From: Bacteroidaceae bacterium
Lineage (GTDB): Bacteria > Bacteroidota > Bacteroidia > Bacteroidales > Bacteroidaceae
DNA: 26,486 nt
Direction: 5' to 3'
NCBI GenBank assembly: GCA_017466065.1
Contig: JAFTUV010000044.1
Location: 1 to 26,486, forward strand
Below, piece after piece: positions 9,640-18,164 of the stretch (position 1 is its first letter; every line of letters starts with the position of its first letter). The position numbers and the translations under genes are program-made. The notes below the pieces were generated by a model, which was not told the DNA's origin, made no database searches, and worked only from the letters and a program-made list of their open reading frames with translations.

Positions 9640-10467
9640 TCAGCGTGTCGTAATTTCCTCCATTTCGGTAACAGCGTCGGCCCATCCGTTCATAATTATT
9701 GCGGGTGAGTGAGTGCAGAGGATTATTTGTGCATTGGGGTTCAGCGTGCGTATGAGGGTTATAAGTTTCTCCTGCCACTCTATGTGCAGTGAAATTTCGG
9801 GCTCATCCATAAGCATCACGCAGTGCCGGTTCTCTTGCACAAGTGCCGTGAGCAGAATTACAAGCATCTGCTTCTCGCCCGACGATAGCATATAGGGTGA
9901 AATTGTTTCGCCATACTGCTCGAAGAATATTTCGTTGCTGTTGCGGTTTATCTTTTTTGCCGTTGGGGTAAACAGGTCGTCGATAAGGTCTTGAAACATT
10001 TTCTTGGGCTTGGTGAGCTTGGCAGCCGCCTGCTGTTCCTCGGGCTTGCCCGATGTTAGCAGTTCTATTATCCTGTTGCCTATGTTCACTTGGTAGTTAA
10101 GGTAACGGCGTTGCAGGTTGTACAGCTGCCAATCGAGTTCCGTGTGTATGTCGGCACCGGGAATTTTGTCGAGCATATCTCCGTTCAATATAGGGCGGTC
10201 GATGCTGCTTATAACATCGAATTGTATGCTTGTTGCATCTTCGGGATAGAATTTTACCGTCACTCCACTCTCGGGGTTAGTGGTGAGCCTTCCTTCGCGC
10301 ATTATGTTCAAATGGCGTGCCGAACGGTTGATGATCGTGCTTTTGCCCATTCCGTTGCTTCCGCTCAGAATGTTTACATCGGGGTTCAGTTCCCAATAGA
10401 TGTGCTTGCGATTGGCCCACAGCGAATCAATTTCGATGCTCTTTATATATTGACCCTGCTTTTCCAT
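9640..10467 (-). CDS. ABC/OLD-type AAA ATPase, candidate AriA-type partner of the DUF4435 protein
   Basis: A compact 275-residue soluble ATPase. In order: Walker A GSNGMGKST (36-44), signature LSSGEKQ (194-200), Walker B VMLMDEPE (217-224) and a switch histidine in CTHSPAI (His253). This set is typical of AAA_15/AAA_21 (OLD-, RecF- and AriA-like) ATPases and not of membrane transporters. It has no TOPRIM domain of its own; the adjacent DUF4435 protein supplies one, so the pair resembles a split OLD nuclease or PARIS. Start: the longest frame begins at a TTG (10542) inside the promoter. ATG 10494 is possible, but ATG 10467 (MEKQGQYIKS) gives a better domain start. It is shorter than the AriA proteins I know and shows no long coiled coil. 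Confidence 0.85.
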   Translation of the reverse strand: MEKQGQYIKSIEIDSLWANRKHIYWELNPDVNILSGSNGMGKSTIINRSARHLNIMREGRLTTNPESGVTVKFYPEDATSIQFDVISSIDRPILNGDMLDKIPGADIHTELDWQLYNLQRRYLNYQVNIGNRIIELLTSGKPEEQQAAAKLTKPKKMFQDLIDDLFTPTAKKINRNSNEIFFEQYGETISPYMLSSGEKQMLVILLTALVQENRHCVMLMDEPEISLHIEWQEKLITLIRTLNPNAQIILCTHSPAIIMNGWADAVTEMEEITTR

Positions 10468-10512
10468 AATTATGCTTACGTTTTTTGGAGGCATTTTGTT
10501 GCAGCCTATATG

Positions 10513-10543
10513 CAAAAATAGTACAATGTTTCTTCGATGCAAA
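10513..10543 (-). promoter_or_regulatory. Consensus Bacteroidetes promoter for the ATPase-DUF4435 pair
   Basis: On the minus strand, a -33 element TTTG (10543-10540), a 19-base spacer and a -7 element TATTTTTG (10520-10513) match TTTG-N19-TAnnTTTG exactly. Transcription should start near 10506. This rules out the TTG at 10542 as the ATPase start and shows that the pair has its own promoter. Confidence 0.8.
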
Positions 10544-10592
10544 CAACAATGTGCAAATAAATTTTAAAATTGTAAAAAATATTGTCCGGCAG

Positions 10593-10623
10593 GTTGAAAG
10601 GTTGCAAATTCTGTTTAACTTCG
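10593..10623 (+). promoter_or_regulatory. Promoter of the TGS-uridine kinase gene
   Basis: GTTG (10593-10596), a 19-base spacer and TAACTTCG (10616-10623) form a near-consensus Bacteroidetes sigma promoter, about 35 bases before the ATG at 10659. It is divergent from the ATPase promoter. Confidence 0.6.
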
Positions 10624-10658
10624 CATCGCAGGTATCCACTCTTTAAAATGGAATTATT

Positions 10659-12305
10659 ATGGTAAAGATATTTTGCGTGAACAACGGTGAAACAAAAAGT
10701 TTCCAATCGGGTACGGCGTTGCATCAAATATGCAAGGAATTTGCCCTCAACCTTCCCTACGAGGCGGTGGCAGCGCGTGTGAACAACGAAGTGGAGGGGC
10801 TGAATTTCAAGGTGTATAACCACAAGGATGTTGAATTTATAGATATAACATCCGACGATGGAATGCGTATGTATGTGCGTTCGCTCACTTTTATTATGAT
10901 GAAGGCCCTGAACGACCTTTTCCCCGGCAGAGTGGTGCGCTTCGAGAATCCAATTTCCAAGGGTTATTATTGTCGTGTGGAGGGTGCAGCTCTCGACGAG
11001 TCGCAGGTGACGCAGGTGCGTGAGCGTATGCGTGAGATTATAAACGAGGATATTCCTTTCTATCGTGTAAACTGCCGCACAGCCGAGGCTATCGAGGTAT
11101 TTGAAAAGCTCGGTCGTGTCGATAGGGTACGCCTCCTTAAAACCTATAAATATCTTTACACAAGCTACTATATATTGGGCGACTACATCGACCACTACTA
11201 CGAAGGCCTTTTGCCAAGCACAGGCTATATAAAATTGTTTGAAATAGAAAAATTTGCCGAAGGAGTGTTGCTGCGTGTCCCCGATAAAGATTGCCCCACC
11301 ACGCTCGAAGATAAAGTGCCGCAGGAGAAACTGCAAGAGCGTTTCGAAGAGCGTCTGCGTTGGCACCAGATAATGGGAGTGGAAACAATAGGCGATTTTA
11401 ATATAGCGATGAATATGGGCTACGAGGTCGACCTTGTGAACATCGCCGAGGCCTTGCAGGAGAAACGCTTTTCGGCAATGGCCGACAATATAAAGGAGCG
11501 CGGTGCTCGTGTGGTGCTCATTGCCGGCCCTTCGTCGTCGGGAAAAACCACGTCGAGCAAACGTTTGAGCGTTCATCTGCTTGCCTGCGGGTTGAAGCCT
11601 GTGGCAGTGTCGCTCGACGACTTTTTCGTCGACAGGGAGAAGAGCCCGCGCAAGCCCAACGGCGATTATGATTTTGAGTCCATCCACTCGATAGATCTCC
11701 CCTATTTCAACACCACGCTTACAAAAATTCTTGCCGGCGAAGAGGTTGAATTGCCATATTACAATTTTGTCACAGGCCGCCGCGAATATCACGGCAAGAA
11801 GATAAAGCTCACTCCGCAAATGGTGCTGGTGATAGAGGGTACGCACGGCCTTAATCCTATGCTCACCGAGCAAGTGCCCGAGAATGAAAAGTTCCGCATC
11901 TATGTGTCGGCCCTCACATCAATGAAACTCGACTATCACAATTATATCTCCACAAGCGACACCCGTCTGTTGCGCCGTATGGTGCGCGACGCGAAATACC
12001 GCGGCTTCTCGGCAATGGAAACAATAAGCCGTTGGCCATCGGTGCGCGAAGGCGAGGAAGAGTGGATATTCCCCTATCAGGAGAATGCCGATGTAATGTT
12101 CAACTCCTCGCTCTTCTATGAGCTTGCAGCCTTTAAGTCGCAAGCCGAGCCTATGTTGCGTGCCGTTCCGCAAACAAGCCGCGAATATTCGGTTGCCCGC
12201 AGGCTATTGCGTTTCTTGGATTATATTGTACCTTTGCAGGAAAATATACTGCCTCCCACTTCGGTTATTCGTGAATTCTTGGGCGGAAGCACATTTACCT
12301 ATTGA
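10659..12305 (+). CDS. TGS-domain uridine kinase-like nucleoside kinase
   Basis: A 548-residue cytoplasmic fusion. Residues 1 to about 62 form a TGS domain like that of threonyl-tRNA synthetase. A ThrRS-like second domain follows (about 65-205). The C-terminal half is a phosphoribulokinase/uridine kinase P-loop kinase with GPSSSGKTT (290-298), VSLDDFFVDRE (around 318) and a Walker-B-like VLVIEGTHGL (around 390). It most likely phosphorylates a nucleoside such as uridine; the substrate is unproven and the role of the tRNA-synthetase-like front half is unknown. The architecture is widespread in Bacteroidetes and Firmicutes. It precedes rpoN with a 2-base gap, so they are probably co-transcribed. 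Confidence 0.9.
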   Translation: MVKIFCVNNGETKSFQSGTALHQICKEFALNLPYEAVAARVNNEVEGLNFKVYNHKDVEFIDITSDDGMRMYVRSLTFIMMKALNDLFPGRVVRFENPISKGYYCRVEGAALDESQVTQVRERMREIINEDIPFYRVNCRTAEAIEVFEKLGRVDRVRLLKTYKYLYTSYYILGDYIDHYYEGLLPSTGYIKLFEIEKFAEGVLLRVPDKDCPTTLEDKVPQEKLQERFEERLRWHQIMGVETIGDFNIAMNMGYEVDLVNIAEALQEKRFSAMADNIKERGARVVLIAGPSSSGKTTSSKRLSVHLLACGLKPVAVSLDDFFVDREKSPRKPNGDYDFESIHSIDLPYFNTTLTKILAGEEVELPYYNFVTGRREYHGKKIKLTPQMVLVIEGTHGLNPMLTEQVPENEKFRIYVSALTSMKLDYHNYISTSDTRLLRRMVRDAKYRGFSAMETISRWPSVREGEEEWIFPYQENADVMFNSSLFYELAAFKSQAEPMLRAVPQTSREYSVARRLLRFLDYIVPLQENILPPTSVIREFLGGSTFTY

Positions 12306-12307
12306 TT

Positions 12308-13756
12308 ATGGCAAAAACACACTTCGCACAAACACAGACACAGCAACAGGTGCAGACACAAACACTGTCACCGCAACAGGTGCTGGTAGCACGCTTGCTG
12401 GAACTCACAACCATTGAGGTTGAGGAGCGCGTGCGTGGCGAAGCGATGGAAAATCCGGCGCTTGAAACGGTGGAGCCCGATTATGTTTCCGCCGAAGAGG
12501 CGCGGGTGAACGGTGACGGCGACTTTTCCGATGCCTATGACTCGGCCGGCGATTACAGCTCCCCCGACGATATTCCCGAATATAACGGCTGGGACTATCG
12601 TGGCAACGATGAGCGTGTCGATATTCCAATGAGCGACGCGCAGTCGTTCGGCGACACGCTTGTCGAGCAGTTGGGCGAACTCTCTCTCACTCCGCAACAG
12701 CAGGTCATCGGCGAATATATCATAGGCTCGCTCGACGACGACGGATTGCTGCATAAACCCCTTGTCGAGATTGAAGATGAACTGCTGCTCTATGCCTCTG
12801 TCGCTCCCTCACAGCAGGAAATAGAAGATGTGCTTAAAATGATACAGGGCTTTGAACCGGCAGGTATTGCCGCGCGTTCCTTGCAGGAGTGCCTGTTGTT
12901 GCAACTCTCGCGCAACGACGACGGGCGCGACCTTTCGCTGCACAAGCGGATAGTGTCCGATTATTACGACGATTTTACAAAAAAACGTTGGGACGCGCTC
13001 CCTGCGAAATTGGGCGTTGACGAGGAGGAGTGCCGCGAGGCTATTGCCGACATTGTGCGCCTCAACCCTCGTCCCGGAGCCTCGCTTGTGGAGAGTGTGG
13101 GAATAAACCACCAGCAGATTGTCCCCGATTTTAATATAGAAATTCAGGGCGATGATGTTTCTGTTACGCTCAACAACTATTATGTTCCTTCGTTGCGCGT
13201 GAGCAGCGAATATGAGAATATGCTTGCCGAACAGGTCCGCAGCAATAATCCCGAACATCGTGCCGCGGCACAATTCATAAAGCAGAAAATAGATTCGGCA
13301 AAAGGGTTTATAAGCGCGATAAAGCAGCGCGAGGAGACTCTGTTGCGCACAATGTGTGCAATAGTCGATGCACAAAAGCCTTTCTTCACAGGCGGTGGCG
13401 ACGAGTCGTTGCTCACCCCTATGATTCTCGAAGACATTGCCAAGCGGGTGGGGTATGATATATCCACAATTTCGCGAGTGAGCAACAGCAAATATGCGCA
13501 GCTGCCGTGGGGAATTTATCCTTTGAAATATTTTTTCAGCGATGGTGTTGCCACTGCCGATGGCGGTGAACGCTCGGTGCGCGAGCTCTACCGCATAATT
13601 CAGGAATTTGTCGATGGCGAGGACAAACGCAAGCCCCTCACCGATGAGGAACTTATGGCGCATTTGCACGAGCAGGGCTTCACCCTTGCTCGCCGCACGG
13701 TTGCAAAGTATCGCGAACATTTGCACATTCCCGTCGCACGTCTGCGCAGGGAGTGA
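12308..13756 (+). CDS. rpoN: RNA polymerase sigma-54 factor
   Basis: A 482-residue sigma-54. The N-terminus is glutamine-rich (region I, the activator-contact region: QTQTQQQVQTQTLSPQQ) and is followed by an acidic region II. Core-binding and HTH regions come next, and the hallmark RpoN box ARRTVAKYRE is near the C-terminus (about 461-470), where it reads the -24 element. The ATG at 12308 is the natural start; a TTG two codons earlier overlaps the preceding stop. No enhancer-binding activator gene is in the window. It shares a transcript with the upstream kinase gene. Confidence 0.97.
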   Translation: MAKTHFAQTQTQQQVQTQTLSPQQVLVARLLELTTIEVEERVRGEAMENPALETVEPDYVSAEEARVNGDGDFSDAYDSAGDYSSPDDIPEYNGWDYRGNDERVDIPMSDAQSFGDTLVEQLGELSLTPQQQVIGEYIIGSLDDDGLLHKPLVEIEDELLLYASVAPSQQEIEDVLKMIQGFEPAGIAARSLQECLLLQLSRNDDGRDLSLHKRIVSDYYDDFTKKRWDALPAKLGVDEEECREAIADIVRLNPRPGASLVESVGINHQQIVPDFNIEIQGDDVSVTLNNYYVPSLRVSSEYENMLAEQVRSNNPEHRAAAQFIKQKIDSAKGFISAIKQREETLLRTMCAIVDAQKPFFTGGGDESLLTPMILEDIAKRVGYDISTISRVSNSKYAQLPWGIYPLKYFFSDGVATADGGERSVRELYRIIQEFVDGEDKRKPLTDEELMAHLHEQGFTLARRTVAKYREHLHIPVARLRRE

Positions 13757-13796
13757 CGGCGGTGCTGCCTGCTATATCTTTTGCAATGTTTCATAG

Positions 13797-13815
13797 GATA
13801 TATTTTCAATATATC
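13797..13815 (+). terminator. AT-rich palindrome after rpoN, abutting the fbp promoter
   Basis: GATATATT (13797-13804), TTC loop, AATATATC (13808-13815), then TTTTG. It could be a weak terminator for rpoN. It also sits one base upstream of the fbp -33 element, so it could instead be an operator. Neither role is proven. Confidence 0.4.
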
Positions 13816-13816
13816 T

Positions 13817-13847
13817 TTTGTCTTTTCGGAAATTAGCTATAAATTTG
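13817..13847 (+). promoter_or_regulatory. Consensus promoter for fbp-purE-ispG
   Basis: TTTG (13817-13820), exactly 19 bases, then TAAATTTG (13840-13847) match the Bacteroidetes consensus perfectly. The predicted start near 13854 gives a leader of about 50 bases and supports ATG 13904 as the fbp start over the TTG at 13781. Confidence 0.82.
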
Positions 13848-13903
13848 CAATAATACCATTGCCGGGCTCTTCCGGCAGTGAAAATCACAAAAAGCAAGAG
13901 ATT

Positions 13904-15895
13904 ATGGCACAGAAACAGATTACGATAGAAGATGTAAAGGAGGATATACGCTACTTGCGTCTGCTGGCCCGCGATTTTCCCACAATATCGAGTGTTACCA
14001 CCGAAATTATAAATCTCGAAGCAATATTGCAGTTGCCCAAGCCCACGGAGCACTTTTTGGCCGACCTTCACGGAGAGAACGAAGCCTTTGAACACGTGCT
14101 GCGCAATGCGTCGGGTAATATCAAGCGCAAGGTGAACGACCTTTTCGGCGACTCTCTTTCCGAGAAGGCCAAGAAAGAACTGTGCACGCTCATCTACTAT
14201 CCCGAAAAGAAACTTAAACTCGTGAAGCAGGAGTGCGAGAATATGGAGGAGTATTACACAGTGATGCTCAATCGCCTCATAACCGTGTGCCGTAGTATTT
14301 CGTCGAAATACACCCGTTCCAAGGTGCGCAAGAGCCTTCCCGAGGAGTATGCCTACATAATAGAGGAACTCTTGCACGAGGCCAACGACGACCGCAATAA
14401 ACAGGCCTATTTTTCGGCCATCGTGAATACCATAATCTGTACCCGTCGTGCCGACCACTTCATTATTGCCCTCTGCTCGCTCATACAGCGATTGGCAATC
14501 GACCGTCTGCACATTCTGGGCGATATTTTTGACCGCGGTCCCGGTGCCCACCTCATAATGGACACTTTGTGCAACTATCATCACCTCGATATTACTTGGG
14601 GCAACCACGATGTGCTGTGGATGGGTGCCGCTGCGGGTAATCTCTGTTGCATTGCCAGCGTGTTGCGCCTCTCCTTGCGCGACGCCAATACCCGCACTCT
14701 CGAAGATGGATACGCCATAAATATGGTGCCTCTGGCAACCTTTGCAATGGAACAGTATGCCGACGACCCCTGTGAAATATACTATCCTCGTGTCGATGAA
14801 GAGCGCACCAATCACACCGAAAAGGATATTCGCCTCATTGCGCAGATGCACAAGGCCGTGTCGGTAATCGAATTTAAGTTGTCGGGAGCAATCGCAATGA
14901 AATATCCCGATTGGGGTATGCACGACCGTTGCCTGATGGAGCACATAAACAAGGAACGTGGAACAATAACCATCGACGGAAAGGAATATCCTATGCTCGA
15001 CACATTGTGGCCCACGCTCGACCCATCCGACCCCTACGCTCTCACCCCCGAAGAGGCCGACCTTATGGAGCGTCTGCGATACTCATTCACTCGCAGCGAG
15101 CGTTTGCAGAATCACGTTAATTGCCTGCTTATGCGTGGCGGAATGTATGTAATTTATAACTCCAACCTTATGTTCCACGCATCGGTGCCCTTGAACGAAG
15201 ATGGCACAATGCGCGAAGTGTCGATAAACGGCACGGTGGTAAAAGGCAAGGAGCTTATGAAAAGAGTGGAGCGCATAGCCCGTTCGGCTTTTGACAATGA
15301 TGTAAATGCCGCCGAGCGCGAAAAGGCTGCCGACTTTTTCTGGTATCTGTGGTGCGGCCCCCAATCGCCCCTCTTCGGAAAATCGAAGATGGCAACCTTC
15401 GAACGCTATCTGCTCACCGACAAGGAGGTGCAGAAAGAGCCCAAAGGGTGGTACTATATACTGCGCGACCAAGCCGATGTTTGCGACTACATTCTCGATG
15501 AATTCGGCGTGCAGGGCAATCATCGCCACATAATCAACGGGCACGTTCCCGTGCGAGTGTTCAAGGGTGAAAATCCCATAAAGGCCGACGGTCGCCTGAT
15601 GGTTATCGACGGCGGCTTCTCGCGCGTCTATCACAACCGCACCGGAATTGCCGGTTACACACTTGTTTACCACAGTCGCGGCTTCCAGCTGGTGCAGCAC
15701 GAGCCTTTTACCTCCACCGAGGAGGCTGTTATAAACGGAACCGACATTCACAGCACCACGCAGATTGTGGAGATGATGGGCCGTCGCGAAAATGTTGCCG
15801 ACACCGATATTGGCCGTGGCATAAAACTGAAAATAAGCGACCTTGAAAGGCTGTATACAGCCTATCGCAAGGGCGTGATAAAGGAACGGCCATAA
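13904..15895 (+). CDS. fbp: Fructose-1,6-bisphosphatase class III
   Basis: A 663-residue enzyme of the Firmicutes/Bacteroidetes class III FBPase family. It removes the 1-phosphate from fructose 1,6-bisphosphate in gluconeogenesis. Metallophosphatase motifs appear in order: DLHG (54-57), GDIFDRG (205-211) and GNHD (232-235), with further histidines in NGHVPV and YHSRG near the C-terminus. Length is usual. I chose ATG 13904 (MAQKQITIED); upstream codons in the longer frame lie inside the promoter. The gene leads a probable operon with purE (24-base gap) and ispG. Confidence 0.95.
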   Translation: MAQKQITIEDVKEDIRYLRLLARDFPTISSVTTEIINLEAILQLPKPTEHFLADLHGENEAFEHVLRNASGNIKRKVNDLFGDSLSEKAKKELCTLIYYPEKKLKLVKQECENMEEYYTVMLNRLITVCRSISSKYTRSKVRKSLPEEYAYIIEELLHEANDDRNKQAYFSAIVNTIICTRRADHFIIALCSLIQRLAIDRLHILGDIFDRGPGAHLIMDTLCNYHHLDITWGNHDVLWMGAAAGNLCCIASVLRLSLRDANTRTLEDGYAINMVPLATFAMEQYADDPCEIYYPRVDEERTNHTEKDIRLIAQMHKAVSVIEFKLSGAIAMKYPDWGMHDRCLMEHINKERGTITIDGKEYPMLDTLWPTLDPSDPYALTPEEADLMERLRYSFTRSERLQNHVNCLLMRGGMYVIYNSNLMFHASVPLNEDGTMREVSINGTVVKGKELMKRVERIARSAFDNDVNAAEREKAADFFWYLWCGPQSPLFGKSKMATFERYLLTDKEVQKEPKGWYYILRDQADVCDYILDEFGVQGNHRHIINGHVPVRVFKGENPIKADGRLMVIDGGFSRVYHNRTGIAGYTLVYHSRGFQLVQHEPFTSTEEAVINGTDIHSTTQIVEMMGRRENVADTDIGRGIKLKISDLERLYTAYRKGVIKERP

Positions 15896-15919
15896 TAAAC
15901 GGAAAATAAAGATCTATAT

Positions 15920-16426
15920 ATGAAAGCAATTGTAAGTGTTATAATGGGAAGCACATCCGACCTTCCCGTAATGAAAAAAGCCACCGATTTTCTCAACGAA
16001 ATGCAGGTGCCTTTCGAGGTTAATGCCCTTTCGGCTCACCGCACGCCCGAGGCTGTTGAGCAGTTTGCCAAGGGTGCAAAGGAGCGCGGTGTAAAAATAA
16101 TAATTGCCGCCGCAGGAATGGCTGCCCACCTGCCCGGTGTCATTGCCGCAAGCACCACGCTGCCTGTGATAGGAGTGCCCATCAACAGCACGCTCGATGG
16201 AGTGGATGCGCTGCTTGCCATCGTGCAGATGCCTCCCGGAATACCCGTCGCCACAGTGGGCGTGAATGCATCGCTCAACGCCGCAATCTTGGCCGTGGAG
16301 ATGCTGTCGCTTGCCGACAGTGAGCTTGCCACCCGCCTCGCATCGTACAAGGAGAATCTTAAAAAGAAGATAGAAAAAGCCAACGAGGAGCTTAAAGAAC
16401 TTAAATATGAATACAAGACAAATTGA
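15920..16426 (+). CDS. purE: N5-carboxyaminoimidazole ribonucleotide mutase (PurE)
   Basis: A 168-residue class I PurE that converts N5-CAIR to CAIR in purine synthesis. It has the phosphate-binding GSTSD (10-14), SAHRTP with the active-site histidine (His40), AAGMAAHLPGV and GVPI. The C-terminal tail is lysine/glutamate-rich. No purK, which normally makes the substrate, is adjacent. Its 3' end overlaps the start of ispG by 20 bases, implying translational coupling between purine and isoprenoid genes. Confidence 0.95.
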   Translation: MKAIVSVIMGSTSDLPVMKKATDFLNEMQVPFEVNALSAHRTPEAVEQFAKGAKERGVKIIIAAAGMAAHLPGVIAASTTLPVIGVPINSTLDGVDALLAIVQMPPGIPVATVGVNASLNAAILAVEMLSLADSELATRLASYKENLKKKIEKANEELKELKYEYKTN

Positions 16427-18146
16427 TATAGACCTTTTCAACTACCATCGTCGCGCTACGGTCGAGGTTAATGTGGGGGGTGTGAAAATCGGTTGCAAGA
16501 ACCCTGTGAGGGTGCAGTCGATGACCAATACTTCCACTATGGATACTGACGGCAGCGTGGAACAGGTGTTGCGCATAGTGGAGAAGGGCGGCGAGCTTGT
16601 CCGCCTCACGACGCAGGGTAACCGCGAGGCTGTCAACCTTGGCAGCATAAAGGAGCAATTGCTCGCGCGTGGTTGCAGCGTGCCTCTTGTAGCCGATGTC
16701 CATTTTAATGCAGCGGTGGCCGACACAGCGGCGCAGTATGCCGACAAGGTGCGTGTGAACCCCGGAAATTATGTGGACACGGCCCGTGTGTTCAAGCATA
16801 TTGATTATACCGATGCGGAATATGCCGAAGAACTTAAACGCTTGCGTGAGCGTTTCGTGGCTTTCCTCAATCTGTGCAAGGCCAATGGTAAGGCTGTTCG
16901 TGTGGGAGTGAACCACGGCTCGCTCTCCGACCGAATAATGAGCCGCTACGGCGACACCCCTCCGGGAGTGGTTGAGTCGTGTATGGAATTCCTGCGCGTG
17001 TGTCGTGACGAGAATTTCAACAATGTGGTGGTCTCTATAAAAACCAGCAACACATCGATGATGGTAACCACGGTGCGTCGCCTTGTGGCGGTGATGGCCG
17101 CCGAGGGAATTTCCTTCCCCCTTCATCTGGGTGTAACCGAAGCGGGTGATGCCGAGGATGGGCGCATTAAGAGCGCAGTGGGCATAGGAGCACTGCTTGC
17201 CGACGGAATAGGCGACACGGTGCGCGTTTCTCTTGCCGAGGCTCCCGAGAATGAAATTCCCGTGGCGAAAGAACTTGTCGATTATATCTCTGTGCGTGCA
17301 GGGCACCGGCCTATTGAGGGTGCGCCCTACGACGGCTTCTGTTACGAAGAGCCTGTGCGCCGTGCAACCGCGGCCGTGGGTAATGTTGGCGGCTCGCAAG
17401 TTCCCGTGGTTGTGGGCGAGGCAGTTGCCAATCCCGATATTGCCCCCGATTACATTGCCTCCGAGTTTCAAACGGTAGGCATCGGCGAGGCTGCCGACGG
17501 CAAGGTAATCTCCCTGTGCATACGTTGCCTCACTCCCGAAAATATTGCGAAACTGCAATCGTTGAAGAATATTGTAATAGTAGCCAACAGCGTTCACGCC
17601 AATCCCGTGGCCGAGCTTCGTGCCGTTATTCATAAATTGGCCTCCGAGGGTGTAGCTGCGCCGGTAATCGTGCATCGATGCTACAAGGAACAGGCAGTGG
17701 AGAGCCTGCGCATAAAAGCGGCAGCCGACCTTGGCGTGCTGCTCATAGACGGCCTTGTCGATGGCGTCTGGATAGAGAACCCCGGCATCGATGCCGAGGA
17801 TATAAACTCCATTGCTTTTGGAATATTGCAGGCCACTCGCGCCCGCATAAGCAAGACCGAATATATCGCCTGTCCCGGATGCGGTCGCACGATGTACGAC
17901 CTGCAAGGCACGCTTGCCAAGATAAAGGCAGCCACCGCCCACCTCAAAGGGCTTAAAATAGGTGTGATGGGCTGCATAGTGAACGGCCCCGGTGAAATGG
18001 CCGATGCCGACTATGGCTATGTGGGTGCTGCACGCGGAAAGGTGAGTCTTTATCGTCAAAAAGAGTGTGTGGAGAAAAACATTCCCGAGGAGGAGGCTAT
18101 CGAGCGACTTTTGCAACTGATAGATAACGATAAGAAGAAAAAGTAA
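16407..18146 (+). CDS. ispG: 4-hydroxy-3-methylbut-2-enyl diphosphate synthase (IspG/GcpE)
   Basis: A 579-residue [4Fe-4S] enzyme converting MEcPP to HMBPP in the MEP pathway. The N-terminal TIM barrel includes NPVRVQSMTNT and VPLVADVHFN. The C-terminal cluster-binding domain has CPGCG (Cys489, Cys492) and GCIVNGPGE (Cys523, Glu530), the usual three cysteines plus glutamate. It is much longer than the roughly 370-residue E. coli form because of the middle insertion domain found in Bacteroidetes, chlamydiae and plants. The ATG at 16407 lies inside purE. An intrinsic terminator follows directly. Confidence 0.96.
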   Translation: MNTRQIDIDLFNYHRRATVEVNVGGVKIGCKNPVRVQSMTNTSTMDTDGSVEQVLRIVEKGGELVRLTTQGNREAVNLGSIKEQLLARGCSVPLVADVHFNAAVADTAAQYADKVRVNPGNYVDTARVFKHIDYTDAEYAEELKRLRERFVAFLNLCKANGKAVRVGVNHGSLSDRIMSRYGDTPPGVVESCMEFLRVCRDENFNNVVVSIKTSNTSMMVTTVRRLVAVMAAEGISFPLHLGVTEAGDAEDGRIKSAVGIGALLADGIGDTVRVSLAEAPENEIPVAKELVDYISVRAGHRPIEGAPYDGFCYEEPVRRATAAVGNVGGSQVPVVVGEAVANPDIAPDYIASEFQTVGIGEAADGKVISLCIRCLTPENIAKLQSLKNIVIVANSVHANPVAELRAVIHKLASEGVAAPVIVHRCYKEQAVESLRIKAAADLGVLLIDGLVDGVWIENPGIDAEDINSIAFGILQATRARISKTEYIACPGCGRTMYDLQGTLAKIKAATAHLKGLKIGVMGCIVNGPGEMADADYGYVGAARGKVSLYRQKECVEKNIPEEEAIERLLQLIDNDKKKK

Positions 18147-18164
18147 TAATAATGGTTGTACCGG

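Noticed and set aside
9614..9778. A longer DUF4435 frame from a GTG at 9778 that overlaps the ATPase gene by about 140 bases
   Set aside because: The extra N-terminus is Thr/Asn/Arg-rich with no family resemblance, and ATG 9613 gives a clean domain start with a normal 26-base gap.
10495..10542. A longer ATPase start (TTG at 10542)
   Set aside because: It lies on the -33 element of a perfect promoter, upstream of the predicted transcript start.
13781..13903. A longer fbp frame from TTG 13781
   Set aside because: This stretch contains the palindrome and the consensus promoter of fbp; homologous sequence begins at ATG 13904.
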